Made by a program: the position numbers and the translations under genes
DNA from: Oceanobacillus senegalensis
GTDB taxonomy: Bacteria; Bacillota; Bacilli; Bacillales; Amphibacillaceae
Assembly: GCF_900176885.1 (NCBI RefSeq)
Contig: NZ_LT839648.1
Coordinates: 833,049-897,048, forward strand
Direction of reading: 5' to 3'
DNA length: 64,000 bases
Part shown: in pieces, positions 17,748-26,306 of the stretch
How the letters are laid out: every line of letters starts with the position of its first letter
Numbering within the stretch: the stretch's first letter is position 1
The notes under the pieces: generated by a model
Databases searched by the model: none
The model's input: only the letters and a program-made list of their open reading frames with translations
What the model was told of the DNA's origin: nothing

Positions 17748-18383
17748 ATGCGTCAACGAAACAAACCATGGGCTGATGATTTTTTAAAGGAGCACAGGAA
17801 GTTAATTATTCCAAATCCAAGTGAATACAAAGGACGATGGAAGGATGTATTTGAAAATGACCGACCAATTCACATTGAAGTTGGAACAGGTAAAGGTCAG
17901 TTTATTGTAGGAATGGCAAAGCAATATCCCGATGTCAACTTTATTGGGATTGAAATAGCAAAAAGTATCGTTGTGACTGCAGCACAAAAGGTTTTAGCAG
18001 CAGAGAATGATAATATTTTATTATTAAATGAAGATGCAAGTGACTTGAGGGAGTACTTTGCAGATAATGAAATTGATGGCATCTATTTAAACTTTTCGGA
18101 TCCATGGCCAAAGAATCGTCATGAAAAACGTCGATTAACATATAAGAAATTTCTTGAACAGTATCAAAAAATTCTAAATCCATCTGGTAAGGTTATATTT
18201 AAAACCGATAATAGGGGATTATTTGAATATTCGTTAGTAAGTCTAACTGATTTTGGTATGAATCTAGAGGAAGTAAACCTCGATTTACATGCCATTGAGG
18301 ATACGACTAATATAATGACGGAATATGAAGAAAGATTCTCAGCAAAAGGACAGCCTATTTATCGATTGAAAGCAAGTTTTTAG
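17748..18383 (+). CDS. trmB: tRNA (guanine-N7)-methyltransferase
   Basis: A 211-residue SAM-dependent methyltransferase that forms m7G46 in tRNA. Characteristic segments are IHIEVGTGKGQFIV (SAM binding), FIGIEIAKSIV, and YLNFSDPWPKNRHEKRRLT (family signature). The ATG at 17748 is chosen because AGAGAGG lies 8 nt upstream and homologues start MRxRxKPWA; the longer frame begins inside the divergent ytzH promoter area. No regulation is visible. Confidence 0.95.
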   Translation: MRQRNKPWADDFLKEHRKLIIPNPSEYKGRWKDVFENDRPIHIEVGTGKGQFIVGMAKQYPDVNFIGIEIAKSIVVTAAQKVLAAENDNILLLNEDASDLREYFADNEIDGIYLNFSDPWPKNRHEKRRLTYKKFLEQYQKILNPSGKVIFKTDNRGLFEYSLVSLTDFGMNLEEVNLDLHAIEDTTNIMTEYEERFSAKGQPIYRLKASF

Positions 18384-18545
18384 AACTAGTTATAGAATGG
18401 CTTCTTTTTTTGTTGGCTGCTTTCTAAAAGAAAAGCGACTATTGGATTAAATTATTTGTGTATATGCCTAATTTAGATAGGTCATGCTTCCATTTTAAAA
18501 TTCCTGAATAGGTTATAAATGTCTAGGCTAAGAGGAGGAGATAAA

Positions 18546-19043
18546 ATGGAAGCAAATACGAATCGACCAAATCATTTGGCATGGCATGAAACACTTGAAA
18601 TTCATGAGTTAGTTGCATACCAATCCTTTTGTCTTATGAAAATGAAAAAATTTATTAAAGATGTAAATGATTCGGAACTTCGTAAGCTTTATGAACATAC
18701 CATACGTGGGGTTGAATCAAACCTGAATGAGTTGTTGGAATTTTATGCTTTGACTCCTAGAGAGGATGTTGAGGATGCGAGAAACCTGGATATGGGATTT
18801 TTCGCTGGAGATTTATTAGCGTTTGCGAAAACGTCAGTACGAAATTATTCTATCGCCATTACGGAAACAGCAACCCCCGTGTTGCGACAAGTATTAAGTA
18901 AACAGCTACAACGAGCAATTAAAAATCATGAGATGATTTATTTCTTTATGTATAAGAAAGGATTATATCCGTCCTATGACTTAGAAAAATTACTTCAGAA
19001 CGATATGAGTCTTGCCAAAAAAGCCTTAAATATGGATTACTAA
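18546..19043 (+). CDS. Spore coat protein, CotF-like
   Basis: A 165-residue helical protein of the CotF/ferritin-like family seen in spore coats. The N-terminal part HLAWHETLEIHELVAYQ is typical of Bacillaceae coat proteins of this group. AGGAGG lies 5 nt before the ATG at 18546. It is followed by a strong terminator and, on the other strand, a gamma-SASP-like gene, so this is a small cluster of spore genes. The exact coat layer is unknown. Confidence 0.75.
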   Translation: MEANTNRPNHLAWHETLEIHELVAYQSFCLMKMKKFIKDVNDSELRKLYEHTIRGVESNLNELLEFYALTPREDVEDARNLDMGFFAGDLLAFAKTSVRNYSIAITETATPVLRQVLSKQLQRAIKNHEMIYFFMYKKGLYPSYDLEKLLQNDMSLAKKALNMDY

Positions 19044-19050
19044 GTTAGGA

Positions 19051-19096
19051 AAAACCTGTATTGAAAATGTTGAACACTTTTAATACAGGTTTTTTT
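19051..19096 (+). terminator. Terminator of the CotF-like gene
   Basis: AAAACCTGTATT pairs with AATACAGGTTTTTT around a 20-nt loop; the inner loop also has pairing potential. A run of seven Ts follows on the + strand. Confidence 0.8.
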
Positions 19097-19110
19097 GGGG
19101 TCTTGATTAA

Positions 19111-19272
19111 TTACTTGTTGCGTTTGTTGTTACGATTACGATTGTTGTTATTGTTTTCATTGTTGTTATCGATATCGTTAAACTCATTTTCGTTCGCAAA
19201 CTCAACATTGTTTACATTGTTGTTATTATTGTTATTGTCTTTGTTGCGATTACGATTGTTGTTTTTAGCCAT
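19111..19272 (-). CDS. Asparagine-rich small spore protein, gamma-SASP-like
   Basis: A 53-residue protein, MAKNNNRNRNKDN followed by long Asn runs. In the middle is VEFANENEF, resembling the EFASE sequence cut by germination protease GPR in gamma-type small acid-soluble spore proteins. AGGAGGG lies 7 nt before the ATG. On the opposite strand an apparent Leu-rich frame exists but is a shadow of these AAC/AAT codons. Gamma-SASPs supply amino acids at germination. The identification rests on composition and the one motif. Confidence 0.65.
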   Translation of the reverse strand: MAKNNNRNRNKDNNNNNNNVNNVEFANENEFNDIDNNNENNNNNRNRNNKRNK

Positions 19273-19633
19273 TAATCGACCCTCCTATATTTAAGTATTT
19301 GATGAAATAAATTCATCCTGAAAAGGCTTTCTTTTCGAGGTGAACTTTCATCGACAAAAGTTATTTTAACCAATTTCCCAAAATTAAACCCTTAAATTTT
19401 ATTAATTAATTTTTATTAATACTCCCAATTGTAAGTAATAATATAGGTTATTTAAGAAAAGAGAGAGGTTTATGTTTTGTGTTTTATTCCTCTCCGCTGC
19501 ATTTAGTATAGAGTGAAGTCTCACTTTATTTTATTCTTTTGGAATTGTTTTTTCTTTGGATAATGTGTACTTAAATGGATAACCTAACCATCAAAGGATA
19601 ACTTCGACACAAATTCGGGAGGTGATGGAGTCA
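19273..19633. other. Gene-free region upstream of nrnB
   Basis: No conserved gene is visible. The stretch is very AT-rich. It contains a possible 14-codon frame at 19472-19516 preceded by GAGAGAGG, which could also pair with CCTCTCC in a hairpin, and a terminator-like GAGTGAAGTCTCACTTTATTTT near 19512-19533. I cannot assign a function. Confidence 0.35.
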
Positions 19634-20803
19634 ATGTATAAATTATTATCACATAATGATTTGGATGGTGTTGGTTGTGGTATTTTAGCAAAATTAGCAT
19701 TTGGTGACAGGGTGAAGGTTCGTTATAACTCGATTGGAGGATTAAATCGTGAGGTTGAATGGTTCTTAGATAATGTCAAGGACACTTTTCTATTAATTAC
19801 TGATTTATCGGTAAATGAAGAAAATGAAAAACGTCTGGATGATTATTACAAACAAGGGGGAAAACTAAAGCTGATTGATCACCATAAAACAGCTTTAGAC
19901 TTTAATGACTATGATTGGGGACATGTAGTTGTTGAAGATGAAGAAGGGAATGCTACTTCTGCCACATCGCTATTATATGAATATCTTATAAAACATAAAT
20001 ATCTTGAACAAAAGGATGCTATAACAGAGTTTGTTGAATTGGTTCGTCAGTATGATACGTGGGAATGGGAGAAGTATGAAAATGAAAAGGCTCAACGTCT
20101 TAATTCGCTATTTTTCCTCGTGTCAATGGATGAGTTTGAAGAAACTATGATAAGACGCCTTCAATCAAGTGACCATTTTTATTTTGATGAGTTTGAAGAG
20201 AAAATTCTTGATATGGAAGATGATAAAATTGACCGGTATATTCGTAGAAAACGTCGTGAGCTCGTACAAAAAAAGGTAGGAGAGCTTTATGCAGGGGTTG
20301 TTTTTGCAGAATCCTATCATTCCGAGCTTGGCAATCAGTTAGGTAAAGATTACCCTCATTTGGACTATATTGCCATATTAAATATGGGTGGAAGAAGGAT
20401 GGGCTTTCGTACCATACACGAAGAAATTGATGTTTCTGAGGTAGCTGCACGCTTTGATGGTGGAGGTCATGCCAAAGCAGCTGGTTGTTCGATGAATGAT
20501 ACAGCATTTAATTTATTTGTAGAAGGAACCTTTCACCTGGAACCACTTCGTGAAGATGCCAGGCGTAATCGATTTAATGTGAAAGATTCTTCTTTTGGGG
20601 CTCTATATCAAAGTCGTTCCGATGATATTTTTCTTATATTTCAAGAAGAAGAACATTGGATAATTAAAAAAAATGATGAGAAAATGGAGCACAGTTTTTC
20701 AAACTTTATGAACGCAGAATTTTTTTTGAAACGCTACTATGAAGCATGGCTTGCTCGTGATGATGTATTTGTGAAATATTTAATGGATAGGGTAAAGAAT
20801 TAA
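19634..20803 (+). CDS. nrnB: NanoRNase/DHH phosphoesterase (NrnB type)
   Basis: A 389-residue DHH-family phosphoesterase that degrades short oligoribonucleotides from the 3' or 5' end depending on family branch. The metal-binding motifs SHNDLDGVGCG (near residue 7) and LIDHHKT (DHH) are present, followed by the DHHA1 motif FDGGGHAKAAGCS. The protein matches B. subtilis YngD/NrnB. The ATG at 19634 is preferred; GGAGG lies 11 nt upstream, whereas the ATG at 19625 would leave only 2 nt. It is monocistronic, with a terminator at 20881. Confidence 0.87.
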   Translation: MYKLLSHNDLDGVGCGILAKLAFGDRVKVRYNSIGGLNREVEWFLDNVKDTFLLITDLSVNEENEKRLDDYYKQGGKLKLIDHHKTALDFNDYDWGHVVVEDEEGNATSATSLLYEYLIKHKYLEQKDAITEFVELVRQYDTWEWEKYENEKAQRLNSLFFLVSMDEFEETMIRRLQSSDHFYFDEFEEKILDMEDDKIDRYIRRKRRELVQKKVGELYAGVVFAESYHSELGNQLGKDYPHLDYIAILNMGGRRMGFRTIHEEIDVSEVAARFDGGGHAKAAGCSMNDTAFNLFVEGTFHLEPLREDARRNRFNVKDSSFGALYQSRSDDIFLIFQEEEHWIIKKNDEKMEHSFSNFMNAEFFLKRYYEAWLARDDVFVKYLMDRVKN

Positions 20804-20880
20804 TTATTACCAGAAAGTGAACACAGAGATAATATGGATACGTAATTTTTACAAATAAAAAGTATGAAATGAATAAAAAG

Positions 20881-20922
20881 AAGTGCCAAGGTTCGTATTC
20901 GATGAACCGGCACTTTTTTTTT
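20881..20922. terminator. Terminator between nrnB and the DUF2512 gene
   Basis: AAGTGCCxxGGTTC pairs with GAACCxxCACTT, followed by a run of ten Ts. It ends at the stop codon of the convergent gene. Confidence 0.8.
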
Positions 20923-21377
20923 CAATCCTTATGTTTGTTTTTCTTCTTAATATAATCTACATTCTCTTCCTCAGAAAATTCAGCTTGTAAACGAGTATTC
21001 ACATAGGTGTTATCCTTTCTTTCATGGTCATTTTCTAATATCTTATTCTGCATGTAAGCATGAAATAGAGCTTCGCAAATAGCAAGGAAAAATGCTGAAG
21101 TCGCTGAAATAATAATAAGCGGGGAAGCGGTATCGATAAAGAATGCTGATAATGCCCATATGGAGGCAAATGCTAATCCAAAATCTGCAAGAGCTGCTAC
21201 AAAGTTACCAAAACGAGGGAGAATCAATAAATCTCCAATCACATATGCTAATCCGGTTACAAGTAAACTAATGAGAAATATTTCTGATAATGTTGCTGTA
21301 TTAAATATTGTCAAAAAAGAATAAAGGACTACTGAGGTTATCAAAAACTTGATTACTAAGGCTTTTAAATGTTTCAT
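20922..21377 (-). CDS. DUF2512 (YndM-like) membrane protein
   Basis: A 151-residue protein with four predicted membrane segments followed by a charged C-terminal tail of about 45 residues containing KKKNKHKD. This is the layout of DUF2512 proteins such as B. subtilis YndM, whose function is unknown. The ATG at 21377 (MKHLKAL) is preferred because AGGAT lies upstream and homologues begin in this way. It converges on nrnB with a shared terminator. Confidence 0.72.
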   Translation of the reverse strand: MKHLKALVIKFLITSVVLYSFLTIFNTATLSEIFLISLLVTGLAYVIGDLLILPRFGNFVAALADFGLAFASIWALSAFFIDTASPLIIISATSAFFLAICEALFHAYMQNKILENDHERKDNTYVNTRLQAEFSEEENVDYIKKKNKHKD

Positions 21378-21571
21378 TGAAATTATCCTTTCTATCAAAA
21401 TTATTTACTTTTAATATTCGACAATCGCCTAAAATTATTCAAAACCTCCATGTAATAAAATTCGTAGCAGTAATTGTTTTAGGACATTAGTTTATTAATG
21501 ATTGAGGGATGACAAGCACCCTTTCATAATTTATCTATCCTCATAGAATGCATAAGAGGGAGGTGGAAAAG

Positions 21572-21910
21572 GTGCAAGAAGGAATAAATACTTTTTTACG
21601 AAAATCACTAGCAGAGTTAAATATGTACCCAGTTTTGGAACGGATGAACAAAGGAGTAAGTAAACAGAAAATTATTTCAGCATTCGAGGAAAATATGCTT
21701 TATCAAAATCCACAATATCAAAAAATGATAGAAGCTAACATGAAACAAAAGCTGAGTGCTGAGCAATGGAATCAATTGATTACGATGTACAAAAAGCAAC
21801 ATTTACTCCAACAACCTAAAATTAATCTAGTGTATCAATTCCTTCAGTCAATGGATCATAATACTACTTCAACAAATTCAACCACTTCCAAGTCAGGAGT
21901 CAACGAGTAA
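21572..21910 (+). CDS. Small hypothetical protein of a two-gene unit
   Basis: A helical, hydrophilic protein of about 112 residues (starting with GTG at 21572, with GGGAGGT 9 nt upstream) with a Ser/Thr-rich C-terminal tail. I do not recognise a family. It lies 18 nt before the beta-rich protein at 21929 and is probably cotranscribed with it. Both lie in a spore-gene neighbourhood, so a spore-coat or appendage role is possible, but nothing in the sequence proves this. Confidence 0.6.
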   Translation: MQEGINTFLRKSLAELNMYPVLERMNKGVSKQKIISAFEENMLYQNPQYQKMIEANMKQKLSAEQWNQLITMYKKQHLLQQPKINLVYQFLQSMDHNTTSTNSTTSKSGVNE

Positions 21911-21928
21911 AAAGGGAGGGAGAATATT

Positions 21929-22321
21929 ATGGCTGATAAAGAAAAAAAAGAGAAAAAGAAGTATCAGATTTCGAACAATGTAATTGACCAGCATAATGTG
22001 AGTATTTTTCAAAGTCAAAATAGCAATGGTACGAACCAAGTTGTATATGAGAATGTTTCTAGTGGGAATAACAGGGCACAAATAACAGCTTTTAATTTTA
22101 CACCAGCTCCAAATACAACTATTTTAGTGATTGAAGCAAGAAATCAACCATTGATTGAGAGGGTTATCCCGGATAATGTAGCTGCTGGACAATCTGCATA
22201 TGCAATCGAAGTGGAGAATTTAAAGCGTTTATCTGTTCGATGTCAAGGTAATCCATCTGGAGCAGGAACGTATCAAATCAATGTTGATATGTCCTTCTAT
22301 ATGAATAATTCCAATTCGTAA
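21929..22321 (+). CDS. Beta-sandwich protein, possibly related to Ena spore appendage subunits
   Basis: A 130-residue protein: a Lys-rich N-terminus (DKEKKEKKKYQ), then alternating hydrophobic strands. The last third (VENLKRLSVRCQGN ... GTYQINVDMSFYM) resembles the end of Ena1B-type DUF3992 jelly-roll subunits, where a VxRFxTVTI strand is followed by a final beta strand. Only one cysteine is present, and the N-terminal Cys pair that cross-links S-Ena fibres is absent, so it cannot be a typical S-Ena subunit. The family call is inference from memory. A terminator follows. Confidence 0.45.
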   Translation: MADKEKKEKKKYQISNNVIDQHNVSIFQSQNSNGTNQVVYENVSSGNNRAQITAFNFTPAPNTTILVIEARNQPLIERVIPDNVAAGQSAYAIEVENLKRLSVRCQGNPSGAGTYQINVDMSFYMNNSNS

Positions 22322-22329
22322 AATGAAAT

Positions 22330-22364
22330 AAGTACCGCATTCATGTTTCACGCGGTACTTTTTA
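22330..22364 (+). terminator. Terminator of the two-gene unit
   Basis: AAGTACCGC pairs with GCGGTACTT, followed by TTTAT on the + strand. Confidence 0.7.
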
Positions 22365-22431
22365 TAAATGATTAAAGTCTATAAAATACGGGGTAATTCA
22401 ATTATCAACAGTTAACAGGAATCGGGTTATT

Positions 22432-23451
22432 TTAAATCTTGTTATAAAACATCTTATACCATTCAACGAAATGTTTTAAACCTACTTCAATAGACGTGGT
22501 TGGAGTAAAACCTATATCCTTCTTAAGTTCGTCGATATCCGCATATGTTGTTTTAACATCACCTGGCTGCATGGGTAAATATTTCAAATTTGCTTTTCTT
22601 CCTATTAACTTTTCTAGTGTTCGTATGAAATCCATGAGGTGGACTGGTTTGTTGTTTCCAATGTTATACACCTTAAAAGACTTATTACTTGCACTTGGGG
22701 TAGGATTGCTCCAATCATAATTTGGGTTTTCTTTTGGTGGACGGTTAATCAGGCGGATAATACCCTCTACAATGTCATCGATATACGTGAAATCCCGTTT
22801 CATGTTGCCATGATTGAAAACCTTAATTTCCTTTCCTTCTATAATATCTCTAGTAAAGGAATAATATGCCATATCTGGTCTGCCCCATGGACCGTACACA
22901 GTAAAGAAACGTAAACCAGTGGTAGGGATTCCATATAGATGACTGTACGTATGGGCCATTAATTCATTCGCCTTTTTCGTTGCAGCATACAGGCTAACCG
23001 GATGGTCGACAGAATCATCAGTGGAGAAGGGGAGTTTGATATTTGCGCCATATACAGAACTGGATGAAGCATAAATAAGATGTTTTGTATTGTGGTGCCT
23101 GCATGCCTCTAGGATATTTTGAAATCCAACTAAATTGGAATCTATATAGGCCATCGGATTTTCAATACTATAACGTACTCCGGCTTGAGCGGCGAGGTTA
23201 ATCACAATTGGAAAAGGTGTTTCATTAAAAACATCTAATATCTTATTATAATTAGCTATATCCAATTGAAAAAAATTGAACTTAGAGTGTTTATTTAATT
23301 GATTTAATCGTTCATACTTTAATTTCACATCATAGTAATCATTCAAATTATCGATACCAGTGATAGGATAGCCTAGTTTTAATAAACGTTCTGTTAAATG
23401 GTAGCCGATGAATCCTGCTGCACCTGTTACGAGAATATTCTGTTCCTTCAT
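22432..23451 (-). CDS. UDP-glucuronate 4-epimerase-type NAD-dependent epimerase
   Basis: A short-chain dehydrogenase/reductase of 339 residues. The NAD-binding motif GAAGFIG lies near residue 9, the catalytic YxxxK as YAATKKA near residue 150, and the SSSSVYG segment supplies the active-site serine. The segments AAQAGVRYSIENP and RFFTVYGPWGRPDMA are typical of UDP-glucuronate/galacturonate epimerases. It may make UDP-galacturonate from the UDP-glucuronate produced by the dehydrogenase at 27214. It is divergent from the glycosyltransferase gene, in a block resembling the B. subtilis ytdA-ytcABC spore polysaccharide region. Confidence 0.85.
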   Translation of the reverse strand: MKEQNILVTGAAGFIGYHLTERLLKLGYPITGIDNLNDYYDVKLKYERLNQLNKHSKFNFFQLDIANYNKILDVFNETPFPIVINLAAQAGVRYSIENPMAYIDSNLVGFQNILEACRHHNTKHLIYASSSSVYGANIKLPFSTDDSVDHPVSLYAATKKANELMAHTYSHLYGIPTTGLRFFTVYGPWGRPDMAYYSFTRDIIEGKEIKVFNHGNMKRDFTYIDDIVEGIIRLINRPPKENPNYDWSNPTPSASNKSFKVYNIGNNKPVHLMDFIRTLEKLIGRKANLKYLPMQPGDVKTTYADIDELKKDIGFTPTTSIEVGLKHFVEWYKMFYNKI

Positions 23452-23657
23452 CCTTACTTTCCCCCTTTCAAATGAATAAAAGGTTCTATTATCATTAATT
23501 CAGTCCTGCCTTACTTGGTAAGGGGTATGCACCTAAGAAAAAGGAATATAGGCATGAAAAGAAAATGTAAATGCAATCTACTAAACGTTTGTCTCTAATT
23601 CATCTATTTTAGGCGATATTCTCTTCCTATTCGTCCATGCTTTCCGTAAAGATATTG

Positions 23658-23666
23658 CATAGAATA
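23658..23666 (+). promoter_or_regulatory. Possible mother-cell sigma (E/K) -10 element
   Basis: CATAGAATA matches the CATAnnnTA -10 pattern shared by sigma-E and sigma-K, about 50 nt before the glycosyltransferase start. No convincing -35 element is visible, so this is only a suggestion, in keeping with the spore-coat setting. Confidence 0.3.
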
Positions 23667-23714
23667 ATGAGAAACAAATAGAAAAGTAAATGCGATTGAA
23701 AGGGGAAGATATTA

Positions 23715-24779
23715 TTGCGAACAGTGATGCATTTAAACTTAAGAGTAGATCCAACACAATATATACCGCAAATCCGTCAAGTTCCTCGTTATGATTATAT
23801 CCATCTCGTTAGGCAACCAAAATATATGATAGATATGTCACTGCAAAATGAAAAGGTTCAATATTTAAATGAAATTTTCTCTCCAAAAAAATTTATAAAA
23901 CGGCATAATATTCATACGTTGCACGCTCACCATATACAGCTTGGAATGCTACTAATGCCTTTTAAAAAGAAAACCAAACTCCCGTTAATCACTAGTGTTC
24001 GTGGTAGGGATGCAACACTAGCAGACCAGCCGGTTGGCTATATGGATGGGGCAAAAAAGCTTTTTGAAGAAGGTGATTTATTTTTACCTGTATGTGAATA
24101 TTTAGCCGAACGAATAGTGGATTGGGGATGCCCTCCTGAAAAAATAAAAGTGCTATATGGTGGAGTGGACTTAGAGCAATTTAGTTTCCGTCCACCCGAT
24201 ATCAACCGGGATACAAAAAATATCTTATCGATGGGGCGATTGGTAGATAAGAAAGGCCATGATGTGCTCATGAAGGCTTTTAAGAAAATAAAAGAGCATT
24301 TCCCAGATGCGACTCTTACCATAATAGGTAGCGGAGTGTTAGAGGATGAACTTCGAAAGTTAGCTGAGGAGTTAAATTTAGGAAAGTCCTTTCAGCTATT
24401 AAATAAAATACCAAAGGCCATTGTTCAGGAGAAAATGCAACAAGCAGATCTCTTTGTTGCCGCTAGCAAGGAAGCGGCTAATGGAGACGTTGAAGGAATT
24501 CCCAATACCGTTAAAGAAGCAATGGCAACAGGTTTACCAGTCATTTCTACTACTCATGCAGGGATTCCAGAGTTAGTTACAAACAATAAAGACGGAATAT
24601 TGGTTAAGGAGGATAATGTTGATGAATTAGCAGAAGCAATAGAGTTTATGCTGTTAAACCGTCCGTTATGGGAGAGCTATGCATTAAATGGCCGTGATAA
24701 GGTAGAGCGATTCTTCAGTCAACAAAAACAGCTGGAGGAACAAGCGAGAATTTACGATGAATTGTTAGGAGGATCGTGA
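23715..24779 (+). CDS. GT4-type glycosyltransferase (YtcC/CotSA-like)
   Basis: A 354-residue GT-B-fold glycosyltransferase of family 4. The C-terminal half has the donor-binding segment EGIPNTVKEAMATGLPVIST with the E-x(7)-E arrangement, and GRLVDKKGHD. It transfers an activated sugar to an unknown acceptor, probably a spore-surface glycan, given similarity to B. subtilis YtcC and CotSA and the sugar-nucleotide genes beside it. The start is TTG at 23715 with AGGGGAAG upstream. Its stop overlaps the start of the kinase-like gene (TGATG), so the two are translationally coupled. Confidence 0.82.
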   Translation: MRTVMHLNLRVDPTQYIPQIRQVPRYDYIHLVRQPKYMIDMSLQNEKVQYLNEIFSPKKFIKRHNIHTLHAHHIQLGMLLMPFKKKTKLPLITSVRGRDATLADQPVGYMDGAKKLFEEGDLFLPVCEYLAERIVDWGCPPEKIKVLYGGVDLEQFSFRPPDINRDTKNILSMGRLVDKKGHDVLMKAFKKIKEHFPDATLTIIGSGVLEDELRKLAEELNLGKSFQLLNKIPKAIVQEKMQQADLFVAASKEAANGDVEGIPNTVKEAMATGLPVISTTHAGIPELVTNNKDGILVKEDNVDELAEAIEFMLLNRPLWESYALNGRDKVERFFSQQKQLEEQARIYDELLGGS

Positions 24780-26173
24780 TGAGCAAAAAGACGAAAAAAA
24801 ACAAACAAAAAGATAGTAAAGACAAAAAGAAAAAAGGATTTAAAGACATAAAGAAAATTACAGTGACTAAAGGTGAAAAAACATTACTCATTGACAATCC
24901 AACAAACTACTCATTTATTGGAATGGGGGCTCAGGGGGCAGTATTTAAACTATCAGACGATAAATGTGTAAAAATATACCCGGATCCTTTAAAGGCTAAG
25001 ATGGAGCAGGAAGCTTTGAAGGCAGGTAAGAATTTAGATTTTTTCCCTAAAATATATGATATGGGAGAAAATTATATTGTTATGGAATATTTTGATGGAC
25101 CTAACCTCAAAGAGTATTTAAAAAACAGCACGTATCTCCCAGAATCCATCACAAAAAAATTGCTTCATATTTTAAAGGAGTTAAAGAATGAAAAATTTAC
25201 AATGATTGATGCACCATTACGTCATATTTTTGTTCAAGAAAATGAAGAACTAAAAGTAATTGACCACGTTAATTCCTTCAAAAGACAACATCCTGTACCC
25301 CTTAAATTATTAAGAGACTTAAACATTATCCTTTTAAAAGATATGTTTCTAGAGCAAGTAGCTAAATTAGAACCGAAAATATCTAAAGAATGGGATAACT
25401 ATTACAACAAAAATAAATTAGATTATAAGAATATTGAGGTATCTTCAGGTGGCTCTGGTAGCGCAGTAAAAGTTGATAGCGCTATTTCACAACCATTAGT
25501 TGGAAAAGGCCATCAAGGTGCGGTTTACCGAATTTCAGAAGATAAATGCGTAAAAATCTATCCAAAAGTGGACCATGCTAAAAAAGAACAAAAGGCATTG
25601 TTAGATAATCAGAATCTGTCTTTTATTCCTAAAGTTTATGATACCGATGACAATTATGTTGTTATGGAATATCTGCTAGGCCCAGACCTAAATTCATATC
25701 TGAAGAAGCAAACAGAATTATCAGAAGAAGTAACCAAAGGCTTGATTCAAATTCTAAAAGAACAGAAGAAGGCAGGTTTTAAATTAATTGATGCTCCGAT
25801 ACGACATGTCTTTGTTACAGCTAATGGTTTTAAGATGGTGGATCACGTTTATTCCTATACCCGTGATCAGTATCGTCCGATAGAAATGTTTCAAGATCTC
25901 CATGAAAGGAATTTCTTAGATGCATTTTTAGAACAGTTAAAAGAATTGGAGCCTAAATTGTATAAGGAATGGACAAAAGAACCAATTCCATTAGAAGAAG
26001 AGGAACAAGAAGAATTGCCGAAAAAATCTATGAAGAAAGTTAAAAAAGACTCCAAGAATAAAGATGATAAGAAGGCTAAAAAAGGAAAAAATTCTTCAAA
26101 TAAACAAAAAGATAAGGAAAAGAAAAAAGGAAAATATAAAGATAAATTTTTCTCCTATGAGATTGATGAATAA
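24779..26173 (+). CDS. Tandem kinase-like protein with Lys-rich tails
   Basis: A 464-residue protein with two similar kinase-fold domains, about residues 45-205 and 238-398, joined by a Gly/Ser-rich linker. Each has a glycine-rich loop (GMGAQGAVF; GKGHQGAVY), a VKIY lysine, and a catalytic-loop-like segment (IDAPLRHIFV; IDAPIRHVFV) in which the aspartate remains but the usual HGDL/HRD histidine and the asparagine are changed, followed by VIDHV/MVDHV in place of DFG. Basic tails at both ends are rich in Lys. It resembles YrzF-type kinases of Bacillus. It may be an active or a degenerate kinase, possibly of coat proteins. It overlaps the glycosyltransferase stop by one base. Confidence 0.7.
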   Translation: MSKKTKKNKQKDSKDKKKKGFKDIKKITVTKGEKTLLIDNPTNYSFIGMGAQGAVFKLSDDKCVKIYPDPLKAKMEQEALKAGKNLDFFPKIYDMGENYIVMEYFDGPNLKEYLKNSTYLPESITKKLLHILKELKNEKFTMIDAPLRHIFVQENEELKVIDHVNSFKRQHPVPLKLLRDLNIILLKDMFLEQVAKLEPKISKEWDNYYNKNKLDYKNIEVSSGGSGSAVKVDSAISQPLVGKGHQGAVYRISEDKCVKIYPKVDHAKKEQKALLDNQNLSFIPKVYDTDDNYVVMEYLLGPDLNSYLKKQTELSEEVTKGLIQILKEQKKAGFKLIDAPIRHVFVTANGFKMVDHVYSYTRDQYRPIEMFQDLHERNFLDAFLEQLKELEPKLYKEWTKEPIPLEEEEQEELPKKSMKKVKKDSKNKDDKKAKKGKNSSNKQKDKEKKKGKYKDKFFSYEIDE

Positions 26174-26306
26174 AAGACTGGTTTAATAGGCTATTGATTA
26201 TATCTTCATAGTCAATAGCCAATTCTAGGGGATATAGGCTTTAAACGTTACTCCTGTAGATATTTTCACATATACAGATAAGTAAGAGCTAGAAGGGGGG
26301 CATAGA

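Noticed and set aside
19061-19294. A Leu-rich + strand ORF
   Set aside because: It is the shadow of the Asn-rich gamma-SASP-like gene on the minus strand, which has a good ribosome site and EFANE motif.
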